Assembly: GCA_002794775.1 (NCBI GenBank)
Contig: NBAY01000040.1
Span: 62,001-126,000 of the forward strand
Source of the DNA: Porodaedalea pini
Taxonomy: Eukaryota; Basidiomycota; Agaricomycetes; Hymenochaetales; Hymenochaetaceae
Direction: 5' to 3'
DNA length: 64,000 bases
In this document: positions 49,790 to 62,411 of the stretch, in pieces
How the letters are laid out: every line of letters begins with the position of its first letter
Numbering within the stretch: position 1 is the first letter of the stretch
Made by a program: the position numbers and the translations under genes
Notes under the pieces: generated by a model
What the model saw: the letters and a program-made list of their open reading frames with translations, nothing else
What the model was told of the DNA's origin: nothing
The model's database searches: none

Positions 49790-52347
49790 ATGGCGTCTGT
49801 TCCTTCTCACAGGTCATCGATGAGCAATCTGGAGCCTCCGCCTGGTGCGATAGACAAGGCGGAGAGGAAAAGGTCCTATCGAGTGCCACCTCCGCCAGCT
49901 CCGATAGATATCGTGAGTCTGCGACTTTCAGTGGTGTATGCAGTGTAGCATGGTTATGTTTATTGACTGTTTATGGCCGGCGTGTCGATTGCGGCATAAA
50001 GCCTGAACCAATCGACGTAAGACGCTCTGCGCGTCGACCGCCGTCGCCCCTTCGCAACAGTTACACCCCCGGCCATGATTCTGATGAAGGGAGCGAAGAC
50101 GGATCCGACATCCAAGACGATGAAGATAGGCCGTGGAGCCATCATTCTCCCTCACCGAGTCCATCAATAACGAAGATCGCCTCGAATTTTGCACAGCGCG
50201 TTGGAGCTCTGGTCGGGAGCGCAAGTTCTCGAAGCTCGCAACACCTTCCCACCGAGGCGGAACTCGAGGCTGAAGCGGAGATGGAGCGGGAGAGGAGCAG
50301 ACGGGAAGCTGAGAGGATAATCAGGCGTGAGGTGGAAGAGAGGAAGATGGTTGAGGATGGGGTGTTTGCCATGATGGATGATTCGTCTCAAGGTCAGGGA
50401 CTGCCACCGCCTCCTGCGCGTTCGCAGACCATGGCCTCCAATCCGTCTTCTCCGTCGTCCTCTCAGAAGGAGAAGGATAGCTGGTTTACGACGGTTAAGA
50501 ACAAACTCACGCCCACGAAGGAGCCGTTGACGCCCGCTCAGCAAATCATTCAGGAAACGAAGGCAAAAGATAAGGAGAAAAAGAAGGGCAAGGAGAAAGA
50601 ACCGAAAGAGTGGCCTGCGACGCCTTCGAGAAAGTACAGTGATCCAGCGTTCCTAAATCTTGCTACTACTGCATCTCCTGAACCTGTCACCCCTCCTCGG
50701 CCGATCGGGCAGAACGGACTCATGACACCCTCTCCAGGTCGTTCTGTCGACTCTTCGCGTGACGGTCCGCCGCTGTACGCGCAATTCAACAACCAGGGGA
50801 TCCTTGACGTCCCAGATACGCTTCTCACCATCGCCAGACGCTTTGAGAAGCTGGAACGATGGACTGTCTCGCACGTCCGAGCGCTAGAGGACCGAATGGG
50901 CGACGTCGAGCGCTGGCTTGTGGAGAAAGAGAAGGAAAAGGAGGAGGCACCTGCAGCAAGTGCAAAAAGTGAAAAATCCAGTTTCCATTTGGATGAAGAC
51001 GACGACGGGAGAGAGAACGATTTGACCGAGATCCGCGAGGAGCTTGTCGAGTTGCAGGGACGCGTCGGCGAGCTTGGTCGCGAGATGGCGAAACTCATGA
51101 CGGCGCCATTGCATCTAGCCTCAGGACCTGCGCGCAATGCCATCGTCTCGCATTCAAAACATACGTCTCATACTGTTCCTACGTCTACTTCTGCACCCGC
51201 GCCAGTTCTAGCTCCTCCGGGCCCGGTGGTCCCACCCACTCCAACGTCCATTGGTCCAAGATCGCTGCCCACTGTACCCGTCAGCACTCCGCGCCAAGCA
51301 GCTCCTGCCCCATTACGCCCCAAAGAGGCTTCCTCCCCTCCGACTGCCCAACGCTCTTCGTCTGTACTTTCCACTGGCTCAGGCCGCACACGCCTTCCAT
51401 ACCCTACTGGTGACTATACCTCTCCCCCAGGGTCGATACCAATCAAACAAGATATCCTCTCCCCTACCAACTCGCCGCCGTCCTCGCTGACGGAAGCCAC
51501 GCGAAAACGCCCAATGTCGATCGCTGGTCTTCCCTCGGGGAGTGCGTCCCTTTTTCAGAACTCGCAGTCGTCGGGTCCTAGCACACCGGGCTTGCCTCGT
51601 CGACAGGAATCGCCGCCCGTACGAGCACTCAGCCCGAACTCAAACTCGTCTGCTGTTCCCTCGCCTATCTCTGGCAATCCACGACAAGCAAATATCAGTC
51701 CGACCCCGCGAAAGCGCTACACGGTTGCGCTTGGGGCTCCCATCACTGGATTGAGCGCTGCGGACACGGATGATTACGATGGACGTCAACGAGCCACCTT
51801 CTCATCGTCGCCTGTGTCTGGCACGGACATATCTGGCGATGACGACGACGAGGGCAGAGTCTCTGGTTCGGACGCGTCAGAGGAGGGCGACGCGGAGGCG
51901 CGGGCAATTGGGCACTCGCGTGACGACACGATCGGAAAATCAGAGACGCGTCTTTCGAATCCGCCAACGATGCCAAACGACACTCTCCGACGCGGGAACT
52001 CGACGATCACCTCATCGCGGGACTCGCCCGGCTCGAGCCGCATGCGCGCACAGTCGAGCTATGGTCCGCCAAGCGGGTACAGCATGAACTTGCTATCCAC
52101 GGCGTCTTCGCCGAATTCGTCACCATCACCTATCGCGCCGCTCCGCCCGCGCGTGCGCTCCAAGTCGATCGATCGCATCGGGCTGGGGATATCCGTGCCG
52201 AACGGGAACGGGCGCTTTGTCGATCCGCTCGTGCTGAGGAGGCAGGAGCAGGAGCCGAGGACCCCAAAGACGCCGAACTTTGAGCGGGGAAAGAAAGTGC
52301 CTGTTGGCGAACTCGTTGCGTTCTTTGATAAGGATAAGCAGCGATGA
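49790..52347 (+). CDS. Ser/Pro-rich hypothetical protein with central coiled coil
   Basis: Two exons. Exon 1 (49790-49912) reads MASVPSHRSSMSNLEPPPG... up to PPPPAPIDI. An 89 bp intron (GTGAGT at 49913, AAG ending 50001) joins it in frame to PEPIDVRRSARRPPSP. The total is 822 aa. Charged helix near residues 140-170 (ELEAEAEMERERSRREAERI). A conserved-looking core LTIARRFEKLERWTVSHVRA, near residue 340, leads into a second coiled coil (DLTEIREELVELQGRVGELG). The rest is low-complexity Ser/Pro/Thr with acidic patches. The ending has FERGKKVPVGELVAFFDKDK. No enzyme motif; a cytoskeletal or scaffold role would be a guess. Confidence 0.85.
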
Positions 52348-53288
52348 TGAGCATTGGTTTCTGAGCCTCCCGTCCATTTTTTTCTGCACGCCATTTTCAT
52401 TGCTGTCCGAGCGTCACTTTTCTGTTAACCTTTTCTCCTTATTCATCGTAAGTTCTTATCACACATCTCATGCCCTCCTCGTTCCATGTACGCTTTCCGC
52501 ATCTCCGTTGTCTTTGTTCCTTTTTTCTTGAACCCGAGACACTGCATTCGTCGGTATCCGCCCCTTATGAGTAATAAGTACTATGTTTCTCTCTGTTTGA
52601 GTGTCTCTTTTCTGTTGTCCCATTACGACCTACGAACTTTCTACGACCTCGTAATGAACCTCTCTGGGAGCATTTTATCTGAACTTGCATCTGGTTACGA
52701 AGGCTGATCGAAACTTTGCTTTTGGGTGTAGAAATGAAAAATAAGCTCGGGACGGTACATCTCCCTGAAATTTCCAAGGAGGAAGATGTTGCAGCATATG
52801 CATACGTACGGCACGTTCTTGCAGCGGATGGACTGGATTTAGGATTGCAGAGACATACGTGCCGAGTATAGCATCGGAGTTACATGAGTTTCACGGTAGA
52901 GGTGAGTGAGAGCAGAAAAAGGGTGTCTGATTCAAGCCAAACGGCACAATAAGTACTGCAACCCGAGAAAACATAGTGATGGGACACAAAATGCGCAGGC
53001 AGGTGAAGGGGGAAGCCAGAAATCCCTCTCATTGAGTATGACTAGAAGGATGGAGTGCAAAGGGCGAAGGTGGATAGGTATAGCAGGAACGATAATCGCG
53101 CTTATTGCTGACTGCATGAGAACGTATGAATCTCCATCTTCCACAGTGGTACATGCCGAGTATTACCAGAGTATCAATATCTACATTGAATGAGAAAGGA
53201 CATGGTCAGAATGTTGAATGATCGAACATTGTGAAGAAGAGCACAAAATTTCTTCCGGCTTCCCCTCCACATAGAAGCTGATGCTACG
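52348..53288. other. Intergenic stretch
   Basis: 3' flank of the coiled-coil gene; pyrimidine-rich until about 52620. No gene recognised. Confidence 0.5.
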
Positions 53289-54720
53289 CTACGAACAGTA
53301 TAGCCTGAGTTCAGAACACTGCACAAGGACCGGAAATTCCGCGATAATGGAGAGCGAGCGGAGTTTCGATAGTGGCTGAATGACCGCCAGCAATTTTTCT
53401 CTGTAGATGTAGCCAGTGCAGTCCACGCAAAGTATCCCGATAGTCGAGACAAGATAGTCCATTCCCCGGTCATTATATCGTGTCTTGATGGTGTGTAATG
53501 ACGTACAGAGCGACAAGAGGTCGGTTGCGATTCCGCGAGCACAATAATCGGGAACAAATGTTACAGACTTTAGACCGCCCAAGGCTGGACGCATTGCTCG
53601 ATTGAGCGCATTTGGAGTGTTGCTATCATTTCCCTCAGATAAATTATCCATAATCAACCTCGTAGATGAAACTGTGTATTCTCCCATGATCGAAACAACC
53701 AAGAAAGGAGGGCCTCTGTGGAGGCTGTCACCGAGTCTTTGTCGTAGATATCGTGGTTGCCAATGATGACGACATCACTGAGGCAAGAAGGAGGCGAGAG
53801 TTCGTGTGGACATGGTAGGACATCCTGTCCTTTGGGGCAGTTGACTCTGGAAAGAGTCAAGGATCTGAGCCTTTTGAGCTTAGGGAGCATCATGCAGACA
53901 TCTAATAAGTGCGGCTGCTCCCAACCTTCGTTCTCTCCGAGGTCCAACACTCCCAAGTTTGGGAGCTCTGAAATTTGCTAAGCACATCGTGAATTTCTAC
54001 CCCACTTCGCGATGTTGCGAATAAGGAGTGTATCTGTAGGACTCGGATACCCGAGCGTAGCCGATAGAAGGCTATATGCCTCTGGTAAAATCGAAATCTC
54101 CAGGATATTTCGCGTGTGTATGTATTGAAAGCAAAGATGGCGAATGTGTGGACCTATGAGCGGACACACCAAAAAGCGACGTAGGCCAGCACTTCCCTCG
54201 ATCAGAATAGACCGGCTAAGAACACGCTGCGCTATGCCCGCTACAAGAGCGATGTACGAGGCACATGCTTTGTAAGATTTTTTGCTCCGGTGTGCGCTCT
54301 AAGTAGCGCATGGATGAAACCGACACTTGTCTATAAGTGGGGATCATACAGCAGAGGAAATATGCCTTAGTATTGGTAGAGAGCTCCCCAGTCACCAACT
54401 CCAGAACGAGCTTCGGAATGTCGCCTGCAGCCGAATCGGATCGCCTCAGTGATGTGTCGCGCCTGGAATGCGATGTTGCACTCAATACGTTCACGGTCCT
54501 CTCAAAAGAGACTTGTTCAGGATGAAAGTTCGGATGCTTGAGGAGTTTCAAGAACGCGTCGACCATGTGCAGAGGAATAAGTGGGTTGACTCCGAGCTGC
54601 TCTCCAAAGCAGAAAGATACGATCATTGCATCGAATTCCGAATTGAAAGTGATCCATGCTCTAGAGGTTTTGTCGTATCTACTGGACGGAGGTGGGGACG
54701 GTGCTAGAGTCCTGCCAGTG
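53289..54720 (-). pseudogene. F-box-like gene, probably broken
   Basis: Minus strand. An F-box-like start (DIPKLVLELVTGEL near 54395, then ILQSMCLVHRSCSG) breaks off in the middle of a motif near 54240. The expected continuation IAQRVLSRSILIEGSAGLRR is in another frame, consistent with a one-base change in a GGG run. The next segment (PLIGPHIRHLCFQYIHTRN) meets an in-frame TAG at 53978-53980, after which the same frame goes on with ISELPNLGVLDLGENEGWEQ. Another frame change near 53690 leads to a last segment with LGGLKSVTFVPDY and LSKLRSLSIIAEF, of leucine-rich-repeat type as in fungal F-box/LRR proteins. Unusual introns could explain some breaks; three together favour a pseudogene. Confidence 0.5.
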
Positions 54721-54928
54721 CATATGGTCGTAAGTGTTGATATCATTATCAATGCCGTATCGCGGCTCCGCGTCACTGTGCTGGCGCGGACACGTGCTCA
54801 TGCATTCTCATGCCGCGCGTCAGCCTTGGCTCGACCTGTCGCTCTTGACCACAAACCACTATCGTCTGCTTCTTGGTTGTCAGACTCCCGTCTACCGTTA
54901 TATTGCTCTGATATCTCTTGCTCGTACA

Positions 54929-56602
54929 ATGCCATCGTCATTCTTTCAGTCTGTTTTCAATTCGGATCCTCCAAGCCCCCAACTTGAACTCGGTTATCGG
55001 GACTCAGTCCGAGTCTATGTCAAGCAGGAACCAGCGGACTTTATGGATTTTCTTGTCCCCTTTTCAGACCCATTAAAATCTCCAGATGCGTCTGATTTCT
55101 GTCCGGAACTTGAATCTGGTGCAGTACGGACGAACGATTCAGGGGCGAGCTTCACACCCACCTCTCCTTTGCTTACACCAAATATGCTTGACTGTGGATC
55201 TGGTCCAGACGATACATCCTTTGGTTCCGACAGCAGGACAGAAGTCGATGATGCCTTCATACATCAGATATCGTGCTTCTCTGACTTATCTGGCATGCAT
55301 ACCGTCGCTTTAAACAATACCGTCGCCAGTTCTTCAGGTCTTTCGGACCATTTCGCCTCAATATCGAAAACCGCAACTGTTCGAACAAACTCAATTCCGC
55401 GGACAGAATATTCTCCGTCCTACGACTCTAGCCATATCCATAACCAAATCTTTGCGCACAACCCTCCCTTGGTTCTCTCCTGCCAGCCGATTGACACAGA
55501 TGACTGGGTTGAGTGCCCTGACTCGATACCTTTCCCCGGACGCATGATCAATATTTGTGGGTGGGAGCCATCAGAAAACGACAGGTATCCACTTGCAAAT
55601 GTTGATCTCAAGGATTGGACGCCTCGGGCTCCAACACTCTCTGCGTACGAACAAAAATCTGATAGCGGACCAGTGAAGCAGGCGGCACCGGGGCCGAAGA
55701 GTTCGTCAAGTTCAGAGTTATATCCAGCTGAAATCTCGAGTGCGCCGAAGAATTTCTGGGGCCGTCGATTGACGTCCAATCGCCAGCTGCCGCAGGCACG
55801 CAAGAAACGACGTGTTGATGCCTCAGTACCTCCTGAAGTCGGAGCTACTGGAGGGGAACACATTTCGTCACTTGAACGAGGAACGAGCTCCGTGGATAAC
55901 GACTTGGACTCAGCTAGGGGTCATGACGCTGCAGCCTTGGGCGAAGAGAGCAGCCAGACGCAGGACGCGTCCTCAGACAGGAGTAAAGCAGGCTCTCGTT
56001 TTGGTATCCCTAGCTACATATTTCCCCAACCAGCCGTTGCGCGCGCTATCACGCGACGGGCGGCGGAGGATGAGCGCCGACGTGCGGTCGAGGCGAATAT
56101 GCGTCTGTTGGACCAGCAGGTCTGTGATGATGAGGCTGAGGAGACGCGCAGGCTTGTAGACGAGTTCCTTGATATTCCGGACGAAGCGAAGGAGCAGATC
56201 ATAGGCAGTGAAGGCACTGCTGGCAACTCATTGGTCGAGGCATTTAATCTTTCTCGTCTTCCTTCTCCTGCCCCGGGCCCAAATACTGGCGTAGGAAAAG
56301 GCCTACGTCCGGCACGCTCTTTCCTCGAATACTCTACCTCCACACGCCGTCGTGCCCTAGGCCGCTCCCGCTCCGAGGGATATCCCCGAGCTCCTGTGCC
56401 GTTCGCCGGGAAAGGTGTGGAGGAAAACGGGGGTGATGGACACGATACTGGACGTACGGAGCTAGGAGTTGTCGGCGCCTTGCAGGCAGCTTTTGCCATC
56501 GGATCCGAGGATCTGGACACGTTTCCGCCTGCGAAACGTCTGCTTGAAGAGGAGGACGTGCTAGCAGAGCAACGGCGTGCGAAAAGGGTTCGGTCTTTTT
56601 GA
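54929..56602 (+). CDS. Hypothetical protein, possibly nuclear
   Basis: One exon of 557 codons starting MPSSFFQSVFNSD. The frame is open further upstream to 54734, but that extension overlaps the antisense gene and has no protein-like composition, so the internal ATG is preferred. Low-complexity N-terminal half with TPTSPLLTPN and acidic/Ser patches. A helical charged segment near residues 370-420 (ITRRAAEDERRRAVEANMRL). Basic C-terminus KRLLEEEDVLAEQRRAKRVR, which could serve as a nuclear localisation signal. No family recognised. Confidence 0.75.
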   Translation: MPSSFFQSVFNSDPPSPQLELGYRDSVRVYVKQEPADFMDFLVPFSDPLKSPDASDFCPELESGAVRTNDSGASFTPTSPLLTPNMLDCGSGPDDTSFGSDSRTEVDDAFIHQISCFSDLSGMHTVALNNTVASSSGLSDHFASISKTATVRTNSIPRTEYSPSYDSSHIHNQIFAHNPPLVLSCQPIDTDDWVECPDSIPFPGRMINICGWEPSENDRYPLANVDLKDWTPRAPTLSAYEQKSDSGPVKQAAPGPKSSSSSELYPAEISSAPKNFWGRRLTSNRQLPQARKKRRVDASVPPEVGATGGEHISSLERGTSSVDNDLDSARGHDAAALGEESSQTQDASSDRSKAGSRFGIPSYIFPQPAVARAITRRAAEDERRRAVEANMRLLDQQVCDDEAEETRRLVDEFLDIPDEAKEQIIGSEGTAGNSLVEAFNLSRLPSPAPGPNTGVGKGLRPARSFLEYSTSTRRRALGRSRSEGYPRAPVPFAGKGVEENGGDGHDTGRTELGVVGALQAAFAIGSEDLDTFPPAKRLLEEEDVLAEQRRAKRVRSF

Positions 56603-56883
56603 GGACAACGAGGCTTTCAAAACGTTCTGAGTTTGTGTTTTCTCCGATGCTATCTTATTCCTTTTTATGTGTTTAGAACGAAACGAACAGCATTCTGAGT
56701 TGTATTTCTTCAAGTGCTTCCTACTCGCTTGTGCTGTATCCATTGTGGCATCTCTGTATGATTATCATCTTTGCGTTATCTTCGCTTCACATTGTTGTCT
56801 CCAATGTACCAAACGTAGTGGCTGATTACGAAAAGATCCGGCAGGAAAACAATGAATCAGATAACCATAACGGAAGACAGCGT

Positions 56884-58342
56884 CTACTTCCGCCCTTTCC
56901 CCTTCCCAGACATTCCCGCTTTCTTCGAACCACCGCCAAAGCTCTTCCCTTCGAATCCAGGCCTTTTCTTGGTATCCTTCTTACCCGCCCCACCCTTCGC
57001 CCCTGCCCCGCCCTTCCTCTTCTCATGCCGCGTCGCGATATTATCCGCACGCTTTTTCTGCCGCGCCGCCTGCGCCTTCGCGAGCTCCTCCTTCCTCGTA
57101 TCCCACTCTTTCTTGCTCTTCCCCTTCTCCTTCTCGCGCCGCTTCGCCGCCTTCTGCAGCCGCGCGGGGTCGTCATGCACCTTCGCACCTGTGACGCGCG
57201 CACCCGCTTTCGCCCATGCGTCGCGCTCCTCGAGCTCCTTGCGCTTGTCGGTGGGCAGCGATGCACGAGCTTCAGCACGTTTTGAGAGCTGCGCAAGGGC
57301 TTGCGTGGGATTTGACGACGTTTTAAGGGATTTTGAAATGGAGGGTGTGGTGCCGGAGAGGGCGGAAAATGCGACGTTTGTGTATTTTGAGGAGGCATCG
57401 GAAGAGCCTGGACGACCGGAGACATCTGGGACAAGAAGCTGGGTCTGTGTAGTAGAAGATAAATAAAAACTTATAATCATGAATACCAAGATCCTGCGCA
57501 CCTTGGTAGTTTGAGAGCTCGTAGCCTTCTGTTTCTCCTTGCCTTTCCCCTTCTTTCCCCTTTCCTCTTCCTCGCGCCGAATCTTCTCTTTCGTCTCCTT
57601 CCTCCGCCGTTCGCGCATCGCCGCACGCTGCATCCGGCGCTCCTCGAGCAGCTCATCTTTGCTGTTCATGCCTCCAGCTCTGTTTTTCGGTCCCTTCTTC
57701 TGCCGCAGCTCCTCCATGCGTGCGTGCAGCTTCGCACGCAAGGTCTCAATGCTGCCTGATGCAGCCATCGGTTTGTACTCAACAGCGGCATTGTCCCCCT
57801 CTTCTGATGCATCGTTATCATCACTGCCGTTCGCCTCGCCATCGTCAACGTCCATTCCGTTCATGTCTAACTCGAGATTTTCGACGTCGGAGCCCGCCTC
57901 GTCTTCGGCATTGCCCGGCTCTCGATTTTTACCCTTCTTTTTCGATGCAGCTACATTCTTTTTCAATGCTGTTTCCTCCTGCAGTTCAACGATGGATTTG
58001 TTGTTAGCGGGATCAAGCTTGCAATGCAAACCCTATCAGTCCGTATCGCATGCAAAATTTACAGCGGAGTATACGCACCTTGTCGCGCTTCGCTCTCTTG
58101 GTCGCCTCCTTGATGGCTTGCTTCGGCGCCTTTTGCTTTTTGCTGTTCTTCTGATACTTGGAAGTCTAAAGAATTGTTAGAAAGTTCACATAATGAAATA
58201 TGGGTTCTCTTGTCTAACGCACATGTTCGCCAGAGTCTTCGGGTACGAGATAGTATTTGGCAGGGATAAGCCTGAGCAGAGCCTCAAACTCTGCATTGTG
58301 TCCTTCCAGTGAAGCCTTGAGCTCTTCAGCCGAAGCCGCCAT
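56884..58342 (-). CDS. RRP14: SURF6 / RRP14 ribosome-biogenesis protein
   Basis: Nucleolar RNA-binding protein needed for ribosome assembly. Four exons (58342-58223, 58165-58079, 58032-57502, 57444-56884) give 432 aa. The N-terminus ELKASLEGHNAEFEALLRLI followed by IPAKYYL is the Rrp14 N-terminal helix. Lys-rich stretches follow, then IETLRAKLHARMEELRQKKG, the SURF6 signature, and LLEERRMQRAAMRERRRKE. The C-terminal SURF6 domain has KYTNVAFSAL, DAWAKAGARVTGAKVHDDP and KEWDTRKEEL, and a Gly/Lys tail ends GKGRK. No defects. Confidence 0.92.
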
Positions 58343-59959
58343 GTGGTAGATCGAGAGACTTTGGAATTTCAAGAGAGCAACTCAGCACGTCCGAGTGGTA
58401 GACAATCAAAAGCACTCGCAAAACTGTTCACGCCCGAAACGGACGCAGATCATTTTTTGAGACACGTGCTGCGCCCGGCCATGCTTTTTTAATAGCTCTG
58501 CATTATACTCCGACTTTTCAAGTTAACCCGAGGCCGACGCCATGATTGCGGCCTTTGGCTATAGGGGCAGCTCTAGTCCCTCTGCGTAATATGCGTTACC
58601 GAAGCCGCACAGACAGCTGAACCTCCGTCTCGATCAATCTTTCTTCAATACCATTGGATGTAACAGACAGGTCTCGTATCACAAGCGAGCCTGAGAGACC
58701 GCTGTCAAGACGCCTACACACCAAATAAGGGTAGCTCCGGTTGACAAATCCAAAATAGTACTACACCTAGTGTCCGAAGAACTCTCTGTTGAGGCAGATT
58801 TTCTCCACCATCGATTGTTCTCTGGCTCGGTACAATCTATGTTATGCGTGGAGCAACAGTGGTCTTGCGAACTATGCCCCTCGCACGTAGCTCTTGGAAA
58901 AGTCCAGCCCGGCGCATTCTCAGCAGGCATATCAGGTACGCCATAAATTTGTTAGTGCCGTTCTGTTTTGTCTTGTATCTAGTCTGCTAATCAAACCACT
59001 CATCCAGCATATTTCCCATCAAACTCTTAATAACAAGCACGATTGGGACTTGGAGATTCTTCCGGCCCTATCTACCGTAACCCGCTATCATTCTGTGTCG
59101 TGTTTTTCAGGTCCATCTTATGTTGCACTGCATTTACCAGACATCTGCACGATAATTTCGAGGCTGAGAAGACTCAGGTCATCAACCGTCAGTTGTTTTT
59201 GAGTGCTGAGAAACCCGGGTTATTCTGCCACTCTGCAGAAACTTTCATTATCTCCTTACCCAATCTTAACGGTGATCCTGGACGTACAGGCTCATTTTAG
59301 TCCTTAGGCAGTACTAGCGTGCCATTTTAGCAGCACTGCTGACGGCAGGATATTTCCCTTGAAATCAATATTCCATCAACGAAGATCTTTTTATTCTCGT
59401 TCACTCTTTACCTATCAATTTATGTATCTCTTTTCAGAACCATATAGCCAGTAGTTCTTCTGAACTCTCTGGGATATGGAAATGTTGAAGGGGGTTCACT
59501 TTTGGTGCCGTACCACAAATGGGGATCTAATTATCAGGACAATGTTATAGATATATTGGTCGATGTTAGAATCAGTCAGATGGTCGTCGTTTCATTATCA
59601 TATTTTGGGGGCCACTTGCGCCCTCACTTTCCTATGTAAAATTGACATTACAGTGTAAAATTAACAGCGGGTGGTCTAAGGCAGATAACTTTGCTACGGG
59701 TCTTGATAAACATGGCCAAAGTGGATTATTTGTCCGAGTCGGAGTCCCAAATATTTTACGCGTCGTGGTCTGACGCGCTTCAATCACGTGCACTATTTTC
59801 AGAGAGTCCTTGACGAGAATCTCGTGCGCGCTCGCTCGGAAGCTGGCATAGTCTTAGCCTACTGCTAATTCGTGGACTCACCGACGCTCGCTGGCAAACA
59901 TAATTTCGAGTCCTGCGTCTCTGCCCAACTCACGCCCCTCTTTTCTCTGATTATCGCTA
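58343..59959. other. Long intergenic stretch
   Basis: 1.6 kb between divergent SURF6 and the ZRG17-like gene. Only short frames with no family resemblance; no repeat identified. Confidence 0.5.
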
Positions 59960-62411
59960 ATGCATCGAAGAAAGTCGTCCAAAGACACGATCGAGCAGGA
60001 AAACCAGGTCCTAAAGGATGCTCGGCCAGAGGCAACACCATTCCCGCAGAAGCTTGAGAAACCAGCAGCCATTCCCTTACCAAACGATGTTGATCATCAG
60101 GGAAATGTGAATGGATTGTCAGAGTCTCACTCACAGAGCTCTCCGTTAAGAACGCGAGTGAACTCGGTACCGTCGGAGCATGTACAGCGCCGTCCACCAC
60201 CGCCGTCTGCAGGCCCTTATCGCACCAGCTTTGTTGCACTGGCTCAGAGCCCGCCTAATGGATACAACTTTCCTGCATCACCCTTGCGCAAATCATTCAC
60301 GCAAGGACACGGAAGAGCGTTATCATCCTCGGGCGCGTCGCTCTCCTTTGCATCTCCAATGCTTTCATCCCCGTCCTACAGCTCAGGACACTTCCCATCG
60401 CGTTCAATAACCATGCCAGGACTTTCCTCGCCGAATCCTAATGCTTCACCGCCCGAAAGTTTTAGCTCGGCGCAACTTCTTAATACGCCTGTGTCGCCTC
60501 CAAGCACGCGTCGGCACCATCAGCGCATCCACTCGCGCAACCTCTCCGTCTTTTTTCCTCGTCCAGGATCCCTTCCCGTTTCTTCCATAGCAGAAGACTC
60601 TGATGTAGTGCAAGAGGCAACCGTTTCACTGGACGAGTCGCCCCAGATTAAGAGCGTTCGTCTGCACGATCCGCCTGGTCCACGGCGTCTCGGGGAGGGA
60701 TTCACTTTTGGCGGGCGTCCCGCGCGTACATCTTCGACATCTAGCTCTGATGGCTCCAATGCGGCAACGCCTTCTAGAGCGACGAGGCGGGGCCATCATC
60801 ACAAGCACTCCCTTTCTCACAACTTTTTCTCTTTCCTCGAGCCGGGAGCTCAGTTGCAGTCTTCCACTTCCCCAGAGTCGATCTGGACGCCTGCGTCTCC
60901 TCTTCCTTCCTCCACAACTCCCTTGTCATCTACTTTTGCTCAAGCTCAGAGTGAGAGCGGGACGGCAGTGGGCTTGACTAGTCCGAACCCGGACCCATTA
61001 ACTCGCGGGCCATACGCGCTCCCGAAGGACACCATCGCTCTGTCTGTGGTACAGTTTGTATTGGGGGCCGCGCTTTGGATATCTGGTCAGCAAAATGGGT
61101 CTCTTGCATGCACCGGACTTGGGTACTGGGTCGTTTTTGACTCATTTGGAGTCGCACTGCGGCACGTATTACCCGCCTATTTGTCACTGGACTCCATGCA
61201 GTCAAAAACACGCAGGCCATATGGGTACGTACTTAATCCTCATACGAAAGGACTTTATCCTGATGCCTTTCTTTGTAAGTAATGCGCGCATAGAGACGCT
61301 CCTGCTCTTCGCGCAGACAATCTACTTGATCTTTTCGTCCGTGTATGTCTGTAAAGAAGCCGTCGAGCACTTATTGCTGTCTGCCGGTGATGGCCACCAT
61401 CATCATCCCGGAGACGAGGACATCGGCTCGGAAGGGTGAGCTACGTCTCTATTTTCGATACCTGTAATGTGATGCTAAGTTACTCGTTATAGCATGCGGT
61501 TCCCGATTTTTTTGGTATTGATTACAGTCGCCTCACTTCTCAGCACCTGTCTGTTTTATGATAACCATCGGAAATTGATAACCAGTTAGTTTCGCCTTCT
61601 TGTATTGTCTCAAAATAAGATCCTGATATCCCTCGAGCTAGCGGTCATAAACTCCTTTCCTTCTCTCGCATCTTCCGCTCGAGAAACTACACATATTCCG
61701 CCCTTAACCCTGTAACTCCTGCTACGATGGTCCTCGGCAATCCATTCACCGTAGCGCCACTCATATTCTCAGTTGCCTTGCTGAGTGGGGCGTTGCTCTT
61801 ACCGCCGTGCGTCCTTCTTATCTAAACTCATTCTCGAAGAGTCACTGACCTCTTCAAATGTGCGATAGGCCTCAGCAGGAAAGTTACGACCTGCTGTTGG
61901 CACTGTTCGAGGCGGTGTTGACGTTCAAGATTGCATATCCAGCTGCGGAGGTTCAAGGCGCGGTGCTCCTCCAGACAGCTCCTCCCCGCGGCATGCCAGG
62001 CGCACGTATGGAGGCATTCCTGCGCGTTATGCGTGAGGTGTGTGCTCGCAATATTGTTTCGTGTTCGCCATCACTAATATAATGCTATTCATACAGATTG
62101 AGCGCCATCCTCTCGTCCTGCACCTTCCAGCACCGCACATGTGGCAGCTCACACCCTCCGCCACTTCCCTCCCTCCATCTTCTGCGTTCGCCGTGAAATC
62201 GCACGTCAACGATGCCTCAGCGCTTGATGCGCTCGTCGTGACCGTCGAGCTGCACGTTCGACGCGACACCGACGACAGCGAGGTGCTTGCACTCACTCGC
62301 TGGGCGCATGATCGTTGCCGACTTGCTCTCGGGCTAGGAATTGGCGCAAAGGACCATGGAATCGATGGCGATGATGGAGCGGAGATTACGATTGGAATCG
62401 TAAAAGGTTAG
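59960..62411 (+). CDS. ZRG17-like cation diffusion facilitator protein
   Basis: Predicted subunit of an ER/Golgi zinc transporter; yeast Zrg17 works as a heterodimer with Msc2. Six exons (59960-61224, 61280-61435, 61493-61584, 61638-61806, 61869-62037, 62097-62411) give 721 aa. The first ~340 residues are Ser/Pro-rich and cytosolic. Membrane helices then start at LSVVQFVLGAALWI, with GYWVVFDSFGVAL, ETLLLFAQTIYLIFSSVYVC, a His-rich loop GDGHHHHPGDED, FLVLITVASLLSTCLFY and APLIFSVALLSGALLLP. The C-terminal cytosolic domain contains VVTVELHVRRDTDD. The TM2 metal-site His of active CDFs (H-x3-D) is Trp here (W-V-V-F-D), which fits the Zrg17/ZnT6 type. The subfamily call is inference. Confidence 0.78.

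Noticed and set aside
54734..54928. Upstream extension of the hypothetical protein at 54929
   Set aside because: The extra ~65 codons are antisense to the F-box-like gene and lack typical N-terminal composition. The ATG at 54929 begins the plausible protein sequence.
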